From: Dillenia suffruticosa
Lineage: Eukaryota; Streptophyta; Magnoliopsida; Dilleniales; Dilleniaceae
Reading direction: 5' to 3'
Length of the DNA: 64,000 bases
Assembly: GCA_033439265.1 (NCBI GenBank)
Contig: JAVTVX010000027.1
Location: 3,487,001 to 3,551,000, forward strand
This document shows, piece after piece, positions 10,916 through 24,344 of the stretch. How positions within the stretch are numbered: the first letter of the stretch is position 1; every line of letters starts with the position of its first letter. The notes below the pieces were generated by a model that saw nothing but the letters and a program-made list of their open reading frames with translations, was not told where the DNA came from and searched no databases. The translations under genes and the position numbers were made by a program.

Positions 10916-12442
10916 TTAAACTTTACCCTTCGGCTGTTTAGAGAGGTACCCAAGTGCCATCCTAGAAAATTTGGTCACTGTAAAAAAGATTTGCAAAAAT
11001 GCACGACCTTGCACAATCCCTTCTCGCACTTTTCTGGCAATCCTAGCCACTGCTGGTCCTGCTGGTGCTGGTTTGGTCTCTGGACTGGCCATCACCACCA
11101 CCTGCATTGAGGCTAACCAAGTAAAAACGAAGTAGAATCCATTGTTATATAGACATCTTAGACCTTAGAAAAAATCATAACTACAAAGAATCTCAATAAC
11201 CTGGAGTGATGGTTGTCAATCGACGAAGTCTCTCCTCAGCTACCCGAACAGCTCGAGTGGAGGTTCTAACACCTTGAGTTATCTCTTGGCTGAAAAAAAA
11301 AAAAAAAAAAAAAAAACAGATAATCTTAAGCACCATCTACAAAACAAAACAGTAAGGAAAAATTTTTGACAAGTACAAAAATTTGTAAACTAACCCAAGA
11401 TCACTAAGCTCCATTGTTAGGTCACTGATTTCCATCCCGGATAACCTAATAGCAGCCATTGTGCTGGGGAGCTCTTCCCTCGTGGCATCCATTAGCCTCT
11501 CGAGTGACTCTGCAGCTCTCCGAAAAGCCTTGTATACAAAGCATTTTTGAAATTTCAATCCACTGACAAAGTACTAATACTACAAGCTATGAAGCTATTG
11601 ACCGGCATGAGCATAACAGCATAACACAGTTATAAAAATTTCACACTATTTTACATAACACAATATGAATATCATATCATGTCATTCCATGGTTTTCACA
11701 ATACCAGCGCCTTCGTAGAACTATAGTAATGGGTTCGCCAAAGGGGAGTAATTATGGCTCAAACCACAATTCTATAATCTCCCTTTGCCCTTTGGCCCAG
11801 TAAAAGCATATATGTGTGACATGATATGAACACGCTCATTTATACCGTAAAGAATTCGTCCAACACAGACTATTAGCAATACCCAGGTCTACTAACACAT
11901 ATATTAGTATTTTGTATAAATTAGTTTGAAAAATATTCATGGGCATCGAAGATTACTAACCAGAAGAGCTGGGATTGCTGAGAAAAACAGCCAAGTTGCA
12001 GAAATCGCAACCTGCGTAAGAACTGCAATTGTCAGCCTATCTAAAATAATATTATTGTACCTATGTTTTTTTTCAAGACATTAAACACCCAAATTAAAAA
12101 CCCTAGAAATAAACATATAGAGACAGAGACAGAGAGTACAGCGCAAGCGATGAGATTCAAAATGGAAATATGACGTTTGGTGAGGTTCCAATAAGAGAGC
12201 TGAAGAGAAGACGGAGATCCCACAGTTGAAGTAAACTCTACATGATGTGAAGGAGGAGAAGATTCAGCTACTGTGTTATCTGCTGACGATTTGAGCGAAA
12301 ATGAAGGGAATCGCCGCTGAAGCTGTGCTCGCCGGAAATACAAGCCCCGAGAAATTGGACTTACATTTCCACCGACGAAGCTGTTTCCGGTACTTGGCTT
12401 GAAAGCCACGTTCGAAGCACATAATCTTAACATTGAATTCAT
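10916..12442 (-). CDS. Plastid-targeted single-pass membrane protein with coiled-coil region (DUF948-like)
   Basis: Exons in transcript order are 12442-12140, 12011-11961, 11528-11395, 11289-11201 and 11112-10916, joining in phases 0, 0, 2 and 1 to 257 residues. Residues 1-70 are rich in Ser, Arg and hydroxylated residues with almost no acids early on, as in a chloroplast transit peptide. Residues about 93-116 are hydrophobic (ISILNLIACA/VAISATWLFFSAIPALL) and span the exon 1-2 junction. Then comes a conserved helical block: 'SLERLMDATREELPSTMAAI', 'GMEISDLTMELSDL' and 'TQGVRTSTRAVRVAEERLRR'. This pattern resembles the DUF948-type coiled-coil proteins of plants and cyanobacteria; that family label is from memory. 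The tail is basic (YLSKQPKGKV). No enzymatic motif is visible. Location in a plastid membrane is inferred. Confidence 0.8.
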
Positions 12443-14097
12443 CGATTCACGCTCTCTCTCTTCTCTCCCACTCTCTCTCTCTTTCGGGTACTCCGCCCAA
12501 GTAGCTCAGGCTCGGCTGCTGCCAAAGACATTTTTCATTAGAAGCAGCGTTATGTTCAACACCTCGTTTTTGGTTGAACACCTCGTTTTTCACTTCGTCA
12601 ATGAAGCGGCCGTTCTACAGAACCGGCAATTGAGCCGGGCCAGCCCGAGCTCAGCCCGTTTTGAAGGGCCGAGCTCGGCCCATCTGGGCCGGGCTGAGAT
12701 TAGGTCCATTATTTAGGCCCATTTTAAATACAAACCGAATGTGGACAACGGTGGACTCGAACCATTGTAGACTTGGTCTATTTAAAATTAATATATATAT
12801 ATTTTTTGGATTTTACGGCGTATATTTGTTGCTCATGTGACATGTCCTCTCTCTCTCTCTCTCTCCTCATTGGAAACCACACGCAAACTCACAAACTGCA
12901 GAGCCCTCTCCTTCACTCTCTCTTCCCCCTCTCTCACTCATGGCGTCCATGATAGATCTAAATTCTTTCCAATAGATCTGTTCCTATCTGATGATTCTTC
13001 ATCTCATTTTCCTTTATGTCGATGATTCGGTTTTTCAGATTAAAAGTTTAAGAATTGGTTGTGATCGAACGATCATCTTGAAAATTGGATTCTCATCTTG
13101 AAGTCATTGGTTAAATGCAAACTCACCCAACTAAAGCTGGTTGTGCATCTTTCTTCATCTCCCCCAATTTCTCTCTCCTCTTCTCACCTCGATTCGATCT
13201 CCTTTTCTTCAACAATCCTTCAAATCAATCTTCGTTTCACCTTCTTCTCTCTATCCTTTATCGATTGATCTAAGTTTCATATATTTCTTCGTTCTATAAT
13301 CAATTTTCTAGGGGATTAGGGTTTCTTGAAGTTTTTTATCTTTGATTTTATATTCCAGATCTACATACTTTTTTGTCAGATCTACCTTTTTTGCCTTTGA
13401 ATCTGTTAATTTTGGTTCTTATTTCGTCAATTTTTAGTTGAAATTTTAAGAATTTAGTGTTCAAGTTTTTTGTACAAAAGAGAGCTTTCGCCTCTCTCTC
13501 TCTTTGGGTATGAAATATAGTGATAGATCCCTTAATCAAATTTACGAATTCGATCCATTATTTGGGTATGAAAAAAATAATGTTGAGAAAATAGTCCTCT
13601 TAAATAGGTCACTGTAAGTCTCGAATCGAATTAATTAGAGTATGATTTCAGATACCGATTGGTATAATATCCAAAAAAAAAAGAAGTTAAGTTAAATATT
13701 TAATTATTATTATTATCATTATAATTATTAGAAATTATAATATGAGTATTATTTTTTTGTTACATAAGGCATGAAAATACGCACACACTCACGAAAGTTT
13801 GAATAAAAGATCTCGACAAAAATAATTGAAGAAAATGTTTTTACCGCTCAGTGTCCTTATAAACACATAATACTGGTAGAAAGAAAGAGTCAGAGGGAAC
13901 CAAAGGATTTTCCTTTTCCATTTATATCTCATATATACAGAATAATGCCCTCAGCTTCCTCTACAAAATTCTCATCCGCCTCCCTTTCCCAACCCAAACA
14001 TATTACCCCACTAACCTGTTGCATATAACCCACTATAAACCAAAATGTACATATACAAACATAATCCCAATTTTCCCTGCCACCATCAAACGTGAAC
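12443..14097. other. Upstream region of the plastid-protein gene, then intergenic DNA with a leader-like stretch
   Basis: 12443-12720 is the 5' flank of the minus-strand plastid gene. 12838-13560 on the plus strand looks like a pyrimidine-rich plant 5' leader. It includes an ATGGCGTCC start at about 12940 that reaches a stop after about ten codons, but no downstream exon follows. It may be a truncated gene remnant or a non-coding transcript. 13560-13860 is AT-rich. The last part (about 13860-14097) is 3' UTR of the RKP gene. Confidence 0.45.
12630..12720 (-). promoter_or_regulatory. Cluster of GGCCCA/TGGGCC (site II-type) elements upstream of the plastid gene
   Basis: A GGCC-rich block 190-280 bp upstream of the minus-strand start codon contains several TGGGCC/GGCCCA and GGGCCGGGC words. 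GGCCCA (site II) elements bind TCP factors and are frequent in promoters of plant housekeeping and organelle-protein genes. Position fits that role; binding is inferred. Confidence 0.4.
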
Positions 14098-17000
14098 CTA
14101 CCATAATGGAGCTCTCTCATCCATCTTTATTACTTCCATGACTGTTGCATTGCAAAAGAAACATCTTTGGCAATTTAGTAGATGCCTTGTTATGCAGCCA
14201 GAACAGGACCTATGAGAACAAGGCACAAAATAGGCATCTGCCTCACACGCGTAACAGATGCAACACATGCTGTCATCAGCATCTACATCTCTCCTGCATT
14301 CCCAGTTCTCAACTTCCTGTGAGTCGGTCATCCGTCTAATAAGCACATCTGAGAACTTCTCTAGCTGCATTAGTTTTTCTTGATAGTCCCCTCTAAAGGA
14401 ACCCGCCTGGAAGACAACAAATAAAAATGGAAATGTTTTAAGGACTAAACCTGTACGGGCATGTTTCAACATTGAGAGGAAATCTAACAGAAGTAGGGGA
14501 AAGAAAGCGTGACAAGAACTAACCCAATTGTACTCTAGTAGATACTGAAGTCCACAGTGAACAGTATCTGGGCAGTCCATACTAGAAAACACACTTGCCA
14601 CATCATTCCCTTCACCACATTCTGTCCCAATACCAGCATCCAACAAGTTCAAAATAATTCCAACAATTGGCGCTAAAATCATTGCACGGTTGACTCTCTC
14701 TAGTGAATGGCCATGTCTTCTCACTGAGCTGCAGAAGCAAATGCAAAAGAATGAGCCAAGATGCCAGAATGCTGTATCAGTTGAACTACCTGCTCCATGC
14801 AGTACAAGTTCCATCACAATTAGATGGAAAAACACAGACATCTAAGGGAGGATACTGAGGTCAAAAAAGTCCTAAATCCTCAATGGAACCAATGACATAA
14901 CTCCTTACCAGACCCATTGTCGTAGCTATCCAGGATAAAATTAAAATTAACCCAGGTTGTATGTTTCTCAACATATATAACAATGTACATGCACCAAGAG
15001 CATTAATTCCTATGCTAGAAACTTACAGGTCAAAGAATTCAGCATCCACCGTGGAGATCATGTGGCTCAGGATAAACACAATCAACTCTGTCAGCCTCCG
15101 GAGGTTCATGTCACTTCCTAGTAAAAATGCTTGAGGGATCTCACGAGTGCAAAACTCCAATACCCTTGCAAGGTTGCATGAAAGGTCAAATATAACACTG
15201 CACTTCCTTTGCTGAAACTCGATGACCTGCAAACAGTTTGTGCATATTTAATATTCAAATAAAAAATACCACAACTTTTCCAGACGATGAATGCTATTCA
15301 AATTTCTTAGGACAACTAAGTAGACTAAGAACCCTTAAAAGGATCAAACCCTACTCAGCATTCTGGCAAAAACTCATCCTAAATAGATTAATAAGGAATA
15401 TATCAATGAGTCAGACATGTTACACCCAGCTAAGCTGGTAAAGGAGTGATGTCCCCCTAAAAAGGTCTTCAAAGCTTTGAAATTGGATCGGACTTTGCAT
15501 GTGGTTCGTGGGGTTGTTGTGCATGCTCAATAATTATGCAATGCACAGGTACAAATGTAAGGGCTCAAGTCCCACATATATATATCTATTTAAATTAAAA
15601 ATAATATAAAAAACAAAAAAAAATATTGTCATTGTCCATTAATCCCCGTGGTATGGTTTAAGGTTACAAGAACTCTTATTTTGCCAATATTCTACATGCT
15701 GAACCAAATTTGTCACTAATTTGAGATGTAATTTAAAAATGATTCTTTATATTAAAAAAATAACAATACCCAAAAGACATCATCATTGTATGTTAATCCC
15801 ATGCTATGTAAGGTCATAATAAGTCTTATTTTGCAGATTTTCTACATGTTGGACCAAATAAGCCATATGAGGTAATTCTCTTACCACCTACACCATGTCA
15901 CCATTCCCCTGCCTAGATGTTACCATATCACTCCTCACAACTATTGTCATATCACAAATATATTGTAAATCATAATACTTGGTTCTCGATAGAAAATTCA
16001 TTTTAAAAGAGAAAGGCAGACTATTGAGTTCCATAAAACAGCACCACCCTGTTCATCACTGTATGGTGAAAAAAAGAAAATTTTAAAATCAGGAAAACTA
16101 ACCTGGTAATTTTCTTGCATTTCACGAATTGAAACTGAGAATTCAGTCATTGTCCAGCTAAGAGTGTTAAACAACCGGTTGAGGAAAGCTAAGAATAACT
16201 CCTCATTGTGAATGCAAGCTTCCCGCAGCAATTTCTTTACAATTCAAGAACCCCAAAATAATAAGTCAGATTCAAGCCCACCAGCTCTTCTCAAGGAGAA
16301 AAGGGCGACTATAAACAGCAACAACAGTAAACCACAATTTCACCTGGAAAAGGACAGAGGATGATGATGACTCTCCAAGCTTCGAAGAACCAAAGCCAGA
16401 ACCCTTGCACAACCGAAGAAGTATGTTTGCCACAGGGATCCAAGATCTGTTATCAAAAGCTGACAGTAATGCTTTTGGCATCCTCTGAGTTGCTGCTTCA
16501 TTGCTTTCAAAAGCAGCCAAAAATTCCCTGTACTGCACCAAGACAGATATAGATTGGAGAAGAAGATCCCTCAGATCTGCACTTGATATCCGAGGATCAT
16601 TGAAGTGGGTAACAATGAAAGTGATCTGACCAATAAGACATCAAAATAAGTAATGTAAGAGTAGCTCCGCAGCAAGCATACAAATTGTCATCATAGTGCA
16701 AACTAAAGGAAATCAGATAGACCAAGTGCAGTGCCTTGACAATATGCCCAAGGAGTGTAAGCAGATTGGCCATTTGTTGGCTTTATGGTAATTACCCAGT
16801 AATTGCTCAGATCAAGTGCAAAGCTAGAAAGGTTTCTTGACTAAAGATGCATAACGGTGGAATAAAAGTTGAGAATGATTCTGATTTGTGCTTGTATGCA
16901 AAAAGAGATCATGATTTTCATGTTTGTAAGATGAAGCAGGAATATTAGAGGAACAGGATCCATTCCATGCCAATATGAAGGAACCTTTACAGTAAAGCTT

Positions 17001-20000
17001 TCTTGGTTACGCTCCAAAGTGAATTGCAGACTAAACACGAAGAAAGACAAAACCTACATACTATAAGCCAATATGCACTAAGATGATAGTGCCCAAATTT
17101 GTTAATTAAAATTTTGAAATTCTTGGTTAAACTCTACTATCACTGTAGCGATGTTAAAAAACAATCACAGAAATAGATGAAGAAGAATGAGAGAAAAACA
17201 AAAATGGGAGAACCAGAGGAAGAAAGAGAAAAGTTTAAGCATTAGACGTACAAATGAAGAGAGTCCTTGCTTGATAAATATTGCAGAAGGAACAAATGGA
17301 GGATCACTCTTCCGCAACACATGGAAACAGTCAACCTGCAAGTAGTTAAGATAGTAATTAATTTTAACGCAGAACAAGCTTGAGATTCAGTAGGCATGAG
17401 AATAATTTTATACAATTGTTACCAAGTGCAAGCAGAGTTTTCTATTAAAACCACAAAAAGCTTGCCTGATTTCCATGCAACATGGAAGTTCAAAATACTA
17501 GTATGGCCGTTTGCTACTTGAAATTGCATATATTACCTTTCGGAAGAGAGTTACTACAAGATTTTGCAAAAGTATGAGAAACAAAAATTCACGTACCAAG
17601 GCCTCCAAATAGAATTCAGGAACATAAATGTACACTGAATCATGTTTGCTAAGAACCAAAAGCAACTGGACAACCCACATGCAGCTGGCATACATTCCTC
17701 TTTGCTTCCACCGAGAGAAAAGAGAGATGCGATACCTGCAAATCATGATATGTGAACCAATGAAAAAAAGGCACAAGTAACAACCAACAAATTAAAAATA
17801 TGCACAACAAAAACTGAAAGAGAAAAGAATGTGATAGACATGGAAGCAGCATATTGAATACAAAGTTAATAATCTTGTAATGAAAAGGAAAAGGAAAAAC
17901 ACAACAAAGATCCATTATCACTTTCAAGTAACAATAATGCTAGACCTGAAACACAACATAGGAGCAAATCCAACATCCATCCATATACAGATTGGGATAA
18001 GCCCAACAAAATGCAGACTCCTTACCAATTATGTAGAACCAAAACAACACAAACAGACTGCATGTTTGTGCTCCACGACTGCATGAATTTGTTAAATTAG
18101 CATGAAAATGTTGCAAATATATCAAAAAGGATATGTTTACATGATAGGTTAAATTTAAAAAAGTAGCAAATTAGATTAGAAAAAAAAAATGTAATGTAAG
18201 AGGTTTTTTGCCTATTTATAAGACAAGACCTTATGTAGATTTATCAATGCTTTAATAATATTATAAATAAAAAAGTTGCAATAAAAATAGGAGTATATTT
18301 AAAGCTTGCCAGATCAAGAGAGGGGGGAAGAGAGACTGTGGTGCTGTTTTAGGAGAATAGACAAGACAGAGAGAGAGAGAGACAAGAAACATTGACAGAA
18401 GCTAGAGCAAGTGGTGGTGCAGAAGATGAAGAATAAATATTACAGTTGGATACAGCATGAAATTTTCGACCAAATTCCCTGCTTGTCCACCCCGTTTTAG
18501 TATATATTACAATTATAATTATAATTATACTGTCCACCAAGGCTAAATGTGCACCACAAAGAGGGAGACTGCCAGTACAGAAGTTTACTTCCTTAGACAA
18601 GGTTCAACTCAGGACATGCACCAAGGCCAACATAAACGAGTTAATAATCATGTTGGGAACAATAACTCTGCTGAGTGTTTTTGGTCATAATAGCCAATTC
18701 TCCCAGTGAGCTTCACTTTAACATTTCCCAACAACCTAATTACGCGTTAATTAAGCCACACGAAAACCATCCAGCCAAGACAGCTTTAATACAAAGCGAT
18801 ATCTATTTCTATGAGGAAGCTTAGAGCCATATAGACTTGTCATTTATTCTCTGAAAAGTAGAACATGATACATCTCAACCTAGAGGCACAGCCACATTGA
18901 AGGACCACAACAAAGAATGATTGCTAGTGGCAGGATTAGTATAACAGAAGACCTTTTTTGAACCTTTACCCATTCAACTGAAGCACAGCTATACAAATCA
19001 TATGTGGCATACTTCCAAGGGTTGTTGAATAACATGAGTTGACTATTTCAGGATTCTAAGCAGAATAGTCGATCCAGCAACAAGTGAAAGTGAGTGCACA
19101 TGTGTAAAAAGAATCATAGAGAGCATTGCATTACACCAAAGACCAAGTAAATATACATTATTTATGTCATCCTTACCATGTACAATGTCTCACGTAATCA
19201 ATAACTTCATCACGATATATGCTCCGAGCTTCCTTTAAATGCTTTAGCTGCTTTCTGCAAGCTCTTTCCTTTATTTGTTTATCCGTTTCTTCCAGGAGAG
19301 AGATAGATTGTGATTGTTGTGACATAAAATACAAGGCCTAAAACCAAAGTAGGTCCCTTCAGATATTGGGTTGCACAAACACAACTATTCAATAGAAATA
19401 TCACCCGATGATGAAATTGTATGATAATACAGCTTCCACTATGGTTATTGACAATCAACAATGCAACCAAACCAACATATGTTTTCCAATGGAATGATCC
19501 TTGTTGAGAATCAGTAAGGACTTGGAAATAGAAGCATGTAATTCTACTTCGGCAATTCAAATTCATTGCTCTAGCTGTAATAAGATACATGGAGAATGCC
19601 AGCATTGTGGAAGATTAACAAATCAAATCTTCCATCGTCCTCCCCAGCAAAGGAAAAGAATTCAGTAAAAGTATACACATATATATATGTATATGTATAT
19701 GTATGTATGTATGTATGCATGTATACATATTCTCCCACTTTACTTTTTTGGAGTATCTCTTTAAATAGAAAACCTATGTAGAAGGAAACAATCAACAGTA
19801 CATTCTGAGGTGTGCGCTTTAATTGAGAACTTTGTTAAGCATGTCTTGGTGAAGCCCTTTACACATTAGATCAAAAAATTTAGAAAATTCCCAGCTCCCA
19901 GTTTGCATGTTTCTTATCAAAAGATATATCCAGTCTAAAACTACATCTAGGTTGACTAAAATGATCACAAACAAGGCTTTTCTTTCTGACTAGAACACCA

Positions 20001-20592
20001 TTCCTTAAGGTTGAGCTGCTATGTCATCATGCAAAATCAAAAGGAAATCCTGACTATAAAAGACACATTGCCACCAAACACATCCCAGCACTTTCCAATA
20101 TGCTCACCAACTTTGGTTGAAAATGACAAGATCCATGTTGCATTTTATTGATCAAGTAAAGTGATGGGCTTCATTTTTTGGATTTCTTTTGGGTAGAATA
20201 ACTTTGGAATTGTAACCTGAGGTCACCGCAAGAGAGATAGAACAGCATAATACTTCCCCTGGGACACTCTCAAGCATAAATCAGATGATGGGGGTGAAAG
20301 AGTGGCACAGAAATTATTTTAGTTTTATGTTCAGTACATCAATTACAACCAGTACTAGTAGTATAAAAAAGAACAAATTGTTGCACCACGTTCAGACTGC
20401 TTAAATAATGCTGCAAGCACCATTATCTAGAATGACCAAAAGGAGGGAAAAACAGAGTGTAAAATATTAATGAGAACATTCACACAGATAAAGTAGAGAA
20501 TGAAGGTTGCATCATACACTCATAAAGAATCTCAAACTCTTAAACTTTAGGTCAAGACTGAATGATAGTACAAGACCACTAACACAGACTTA

Positions 20593-20635
<43 letters not shown>

Positions 20636-23244
20636 TGCAGGAAAAACGTACCTTCTTAAAATTTGGAGCAAGGCCTAGATGATATAACATCACCATGGTG
20701 TCCAAAAGTTCCTCTTCTCTCAGTGTTGCTGATGTCACGTTACTGTCCCTTGGTACAACCCTCAGATGCTGCACCGGTCTGTATTCAAAGTCAGACTCTG
20801 CTTGATCACTTGAGCTAGGCTTATCAGCTATCTCATCATTTAGATTTCCTGTACTGCACTCAGCAGCCACATGAGTTGGTCTCTCCGCAATGGGAGTGCC
20901 ATGGCTACAAGAACCTTTAGTCATGTTTCTAATTGGAACTTTAGAGATGCCAGAGTAGTCAACATCATAACTGGAGCAACAACAAGGCTTCTGCCTGGAA
21001 GAATGTGTAACTCTGTCCTCTTCATCATCTGTACACCCTTCCTCCCACCGAATAACATCTTCTTCTTGGTTATTTACAGGGTGGAATTTCATTAGATGGT
21101 TAAATGTTCCCCCAAGCCTAGATATGTCAGTTCGATGAGGATCATTCTTAAGAAACAAACCAATGGGGAAAGTTTGTTGACCACCCCTGTGAAGAAAACC
21201 AACATTGGAGCCAGCATTGTTACCATCCCCTTTTATCCAGCTGCAAATGTCTCCTACCGCAGATCCTTCAGATAAAAAATGGAGTATCACGGTGTACAAT
21301 GATACCAGAACGGAGTTGGTTGAAACTCCAGGAGGTGGCACATTACGATCTGCTCCTCTGTTTTTTAGTAAAAGGTTTTGCAAAAATGTCCTGAAAACTG
21401 AGCCAGGTAACTGTGGTGGCAATATAGGTGGTATAAACTGTATGACTAGGCGGCAAAGATCCCTATGCTTTTCCTCAATCTGCAGGAAAAACACGCTATC
21501 AAATGTCACAAATACAATATCCAAATTCATCACAGTTACAGAAAATGCTCATATTCATATATTCACTTGTGAATGTGCACCAGAGTGACAAAGGCAGAGC
21601 TTCATGAAATGACTACAATATAGCTACTACGGTGTATATTCTAAGTCATTTCAGCTTCTTTTCAAACTATAATTAATGACAGCAATAAAATTAATTTCAA
21701 TTCTTTTATCAAAAAAGTGAACGAATACTGTAATTCATTCAAGGGCAGACCTTATTTATGGCTCCAGATAAAGCTGTTGTTGTCAACATCATGCCATTTT
21801 CGTATGAAACATCCTCATATGAACCAGGCCACCATACAGACGGCATCATGCACTGAAGATCTTGTTTGTTAGGGCTCTTCCGAGATAAAAACCCTTCGAA
21901 CAGAAACTCAAAATCCGCCGAGTTCCACCAAACTACCATTAACTCTTCATGTCTTAACATGTGGCATGCCAAAGCTAGATAAGCATACGATCCCGAATAT
22001 GGACATTCCGTTAAAATCAAGGGTGCTGTTTTGCAACCATATGAAAGGGCACTTATCACATGCTCAAAAATGCGATGCGATCCTCGGAATTCTAGAAATA
22101 GATCAATAACTCTATCTAAGCTGGTGAAATCATGAGGTGCCTGTGTGCCAAAAATATCCATCATGAATGATGTAACTGAACCCCAACCAATATATTCTGC
22201 ACTGCCTGCTTCAGCATCAAGTGCAGAAAAAAACTCCTCGCATACACCGTGAGAAACAGGGTCAAAAAGCTCCTCTATTGGCATGAACCTCTTCAATCTT
22301 CTCAGTTTCTCAACTGAAATGTGCTCAGCCCTCTCCATGCACTGCAAATCCAAAAGCCTTGATAGGCATTGTAGCAGCTGGATTGCGAGATAGTTGGCAA
22401 AGGGGGGCGCCTGTAGAGGAAGAAAGCCATCAATTGGATATTTAAAGGGGTGGGCACCAAAATTTAACTCGCACCGTTCACCTTGAGACAGAGAGATTGC
22501 AGGGTAGTACCCAAGTCCTGGACCCATCTTTCGAATCCCTTCAAAAGCCACACCAAGAGAAACCCCATTTCTATAGAATGAAATCTCATCGCCATCTAAA
22601 TCTATGCAGCATCCAATGATGTCACCAACAACCCAAGACTGACCATATGTCTCAGCATCTTTATTCCACTTGCTAACCCTCCTCCCATCAAAAGCATATG
22701 AGTCATCAGCATCCCCTACACCCTTATGGTCAGTGAAGGGACAAGAAAGAGTTGCCCACCCGAGCTGTTGTATCCCAGCTGTCTCCAGTATCACTTCGTA
22801 CATCCATTTCCCTTCCCATATGCAAGCATTAGCCCTCGCACTACTGAACATTGCTAGGCTTTCTACAAGCAAAGGATGCTTAATTATTCTTATGTCCCCA
22901 CAGACACTAGCCTCATCAATACCAACCACCCCAGGTCCCCATCCATTATCCACTATACATAAACCACTCCTGCCAGAGATGCTGGGTTTTGCATGAAACT
23001 TCAAGAACTCAATCTTCAATATTGAACGCACTACACTAGTATCTATTGGAGTACTCAATTGTCCAATTGATTTGTATGGAAGATCAAAAACATGTTCAAG
23101 TGTTCTTTCCAGTGACTGATACCCAAAATCATCACAATATGAAACAAGCCGGCCTTTTTGAGACCCCTCTTTCTTCTCGTCATTGTTCAACAGCACGGCC
23201 AATCCAGAAGAAAGCCCACCAATCCGCAGGCCTTCTTCTGCCAT
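14098..23244 (-). CDS. RKP: E3 ubiquitin-protein ligase RKP (KPC1-related), SPRY and C-terminal RING
   Basis: Ten exons in transcript order: 23244-21751, 21479-20652, 19337-19177, 17735-17597, 17335-17252, 16625-16344, 16234-16103, 15226-15027, 14728-14524 and 14406-14098. All phases agree and give 1277 residues, about the size of Arabidopsis RKP. The start MAEEGLRIGG matches the family; an in-frame ATG at 23265 adds seven residues but is not conserved. Residues about 135-275 form the SPRY domain (GKWMYEVILETAGIQQLGWA ... DLDGDEISFYRNG). The C-terminal RING, about 1223-1260, has CCIC, CSHRSCSGC and CQRCFFC with every metal ligand present. In Arabidopsis, RKP is related to human KPC1 and promotes turnover of CDK inhibitors (KRP/ICK). 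Introns contain ordinary microsatellites and a local duplication, but the coding sequence looks intact. Confidence 0.95.
15622..15872. repeat. Diverged tandem duplication inside RKP intron 7
   Basis: About 15622-15715 and 15779-15872 share an ordered series of words: 'CATTGT..(A/G)TTAATCCC', 'TATG...TAAGGT', 'TCTTATTTTGC' and 'TTCTACATG(C/T)TG(A/G)ACCAAAT'. The unit is about 155 bp with clear divergence. It is confined to the intron between exons 7 and 8. Confidence 0.65.
20583..20634. repeat. ATA/TAA microsatellite in RKP intron 2
   Basis: About twelve AAT-type units lie just beyond the exon 2 donor (AAG|GTACGT on the minus strand), so they are intronic and not translated. Confidence 0.8.
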
Positions 23245-23995
23245 TTGTGAGGAGCACATGTGCAACCCCCAAAAATGGGAAACACCTTATATTAATCAAA
23301 TTCGATTTCCCATAACTATAAACTCAGAAAATAGCTCCTTTTCCACGCAACTCAGTGCTGATCACAAATGTCCCTGACCATAGGAATTCAAATGTTTAAC
23401 ACTTTTAACAAAATTTACAGTTCCCACGACTCCAGACTGGGTAAAAATTTCAGTTTCTTGCAATACACTCTTGATCAAAAATAGCTTTCTCAAACCCTAA
23501 TCCCTAAACGTCTTCTGACCCTAAAATTTTGAAATTTCAACGCCGCCTACAAATTTAGAGATAAAGAACAATTAAACAAAGAGAGATGGTGAACGAAAAA
23601 TAAGAAATGAAAATTAATAGATCTCGAACAGAGATAGAATATCAGACGAAAATTTAGGTTATAACGAAGAAAAAAACGAATTCATATAAATTTGGGGCAA
23701 AATTATCGTCATTTCCTAGCGACAATCTTCCCATTCACCTAATTAACAAACTTTTCTGGAGGCTCTCACAATTAAAATTTTGAATTCAAGATGATGATCA
23801 ATTAATTCTATAGCCATATTATATAAGACTTTCAAATAAGAAACTTACATGTGATTAAAGAAGCTCCGCAGACAGACTGATAGGGGAGGCTTTGTCTGAA
23901 GTTATTTTCTTGTTTGTTGAGATAGCATGAGAAGCGATTTAGGGTTTGCAGACGCCATTGAGGAGTTATGGAGAGAGAAAATAACAGAAAGAGAG
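23245..23995 (-). promoter_or_regulatory. RKP 5' leader with probable leader intron and an 18-residue uORF
   Basis: A strong donor (CACAT|GTAAGT, exon side ending at 23849) lies about 600 bp upstream of the RKP start, suggesting a non-coding first exon about 23990-23849. That exon contains an ATG at 23958 opening an 18-codon uORF (MASANPKSLLMLSQQTRK) with a stop at 23902-23904. The matching acceptor near 23270-23300 is not certain. A uORF in the leader would be expected to reduce RKP translation. Confidence 0.4.
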
Positions 23996-24344
23996 AGAGA
24001 CGTGCGGGTTGCTAACTTTTTGCAAACAGGCAGGAAATGTAGAAGCGAACGAACCACACAGGCCCAGCTCGTTCCTTCTCAAATCTCACGCTGACTCGAA
24101 CCAAAAAATAGTCCTTTCTTTACCGACACGTGTCTTGTTCTCGTGGACGAAATCGTCCGCCTGACGTCGTTACTTCCAGCTAATGTGCGCCGCTGGCTGC
24201 GCTGTGTATATCTCTAGCTCTACCCCGTCGAAGCGCCGTCTTTCAATTGTGGCGGTCAATTTGGGGTTTTTCTGAGGAAATCTAAGAAATCCCTAACTGT
24301 TTTCTCTTTTTCTAGCTATTTTCTCTTTTTTAACAACTTGCAAA
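23996..24344. promoter_or_regulatory. RKP upstream region with a perfect ACGT palindrome
   Basis: Not AT-biased, unlike the DNA beyond it. Contains the palindrome GACACGTGTC at 24125-24134, a G-box-type (CACGTG) bZIP/bHLH site, plus a TGACGTCG-like word near 24160. Functional use is inferred from position about 130 bp above the leader. Confidence 0.4.

Noticed and set aside
15425-15580. Possible tRNA-derived SINE in RKP intron 7
   Set aside because: A-box-like and B-box-like words are present but too far apart, and no target-site duplication was found.
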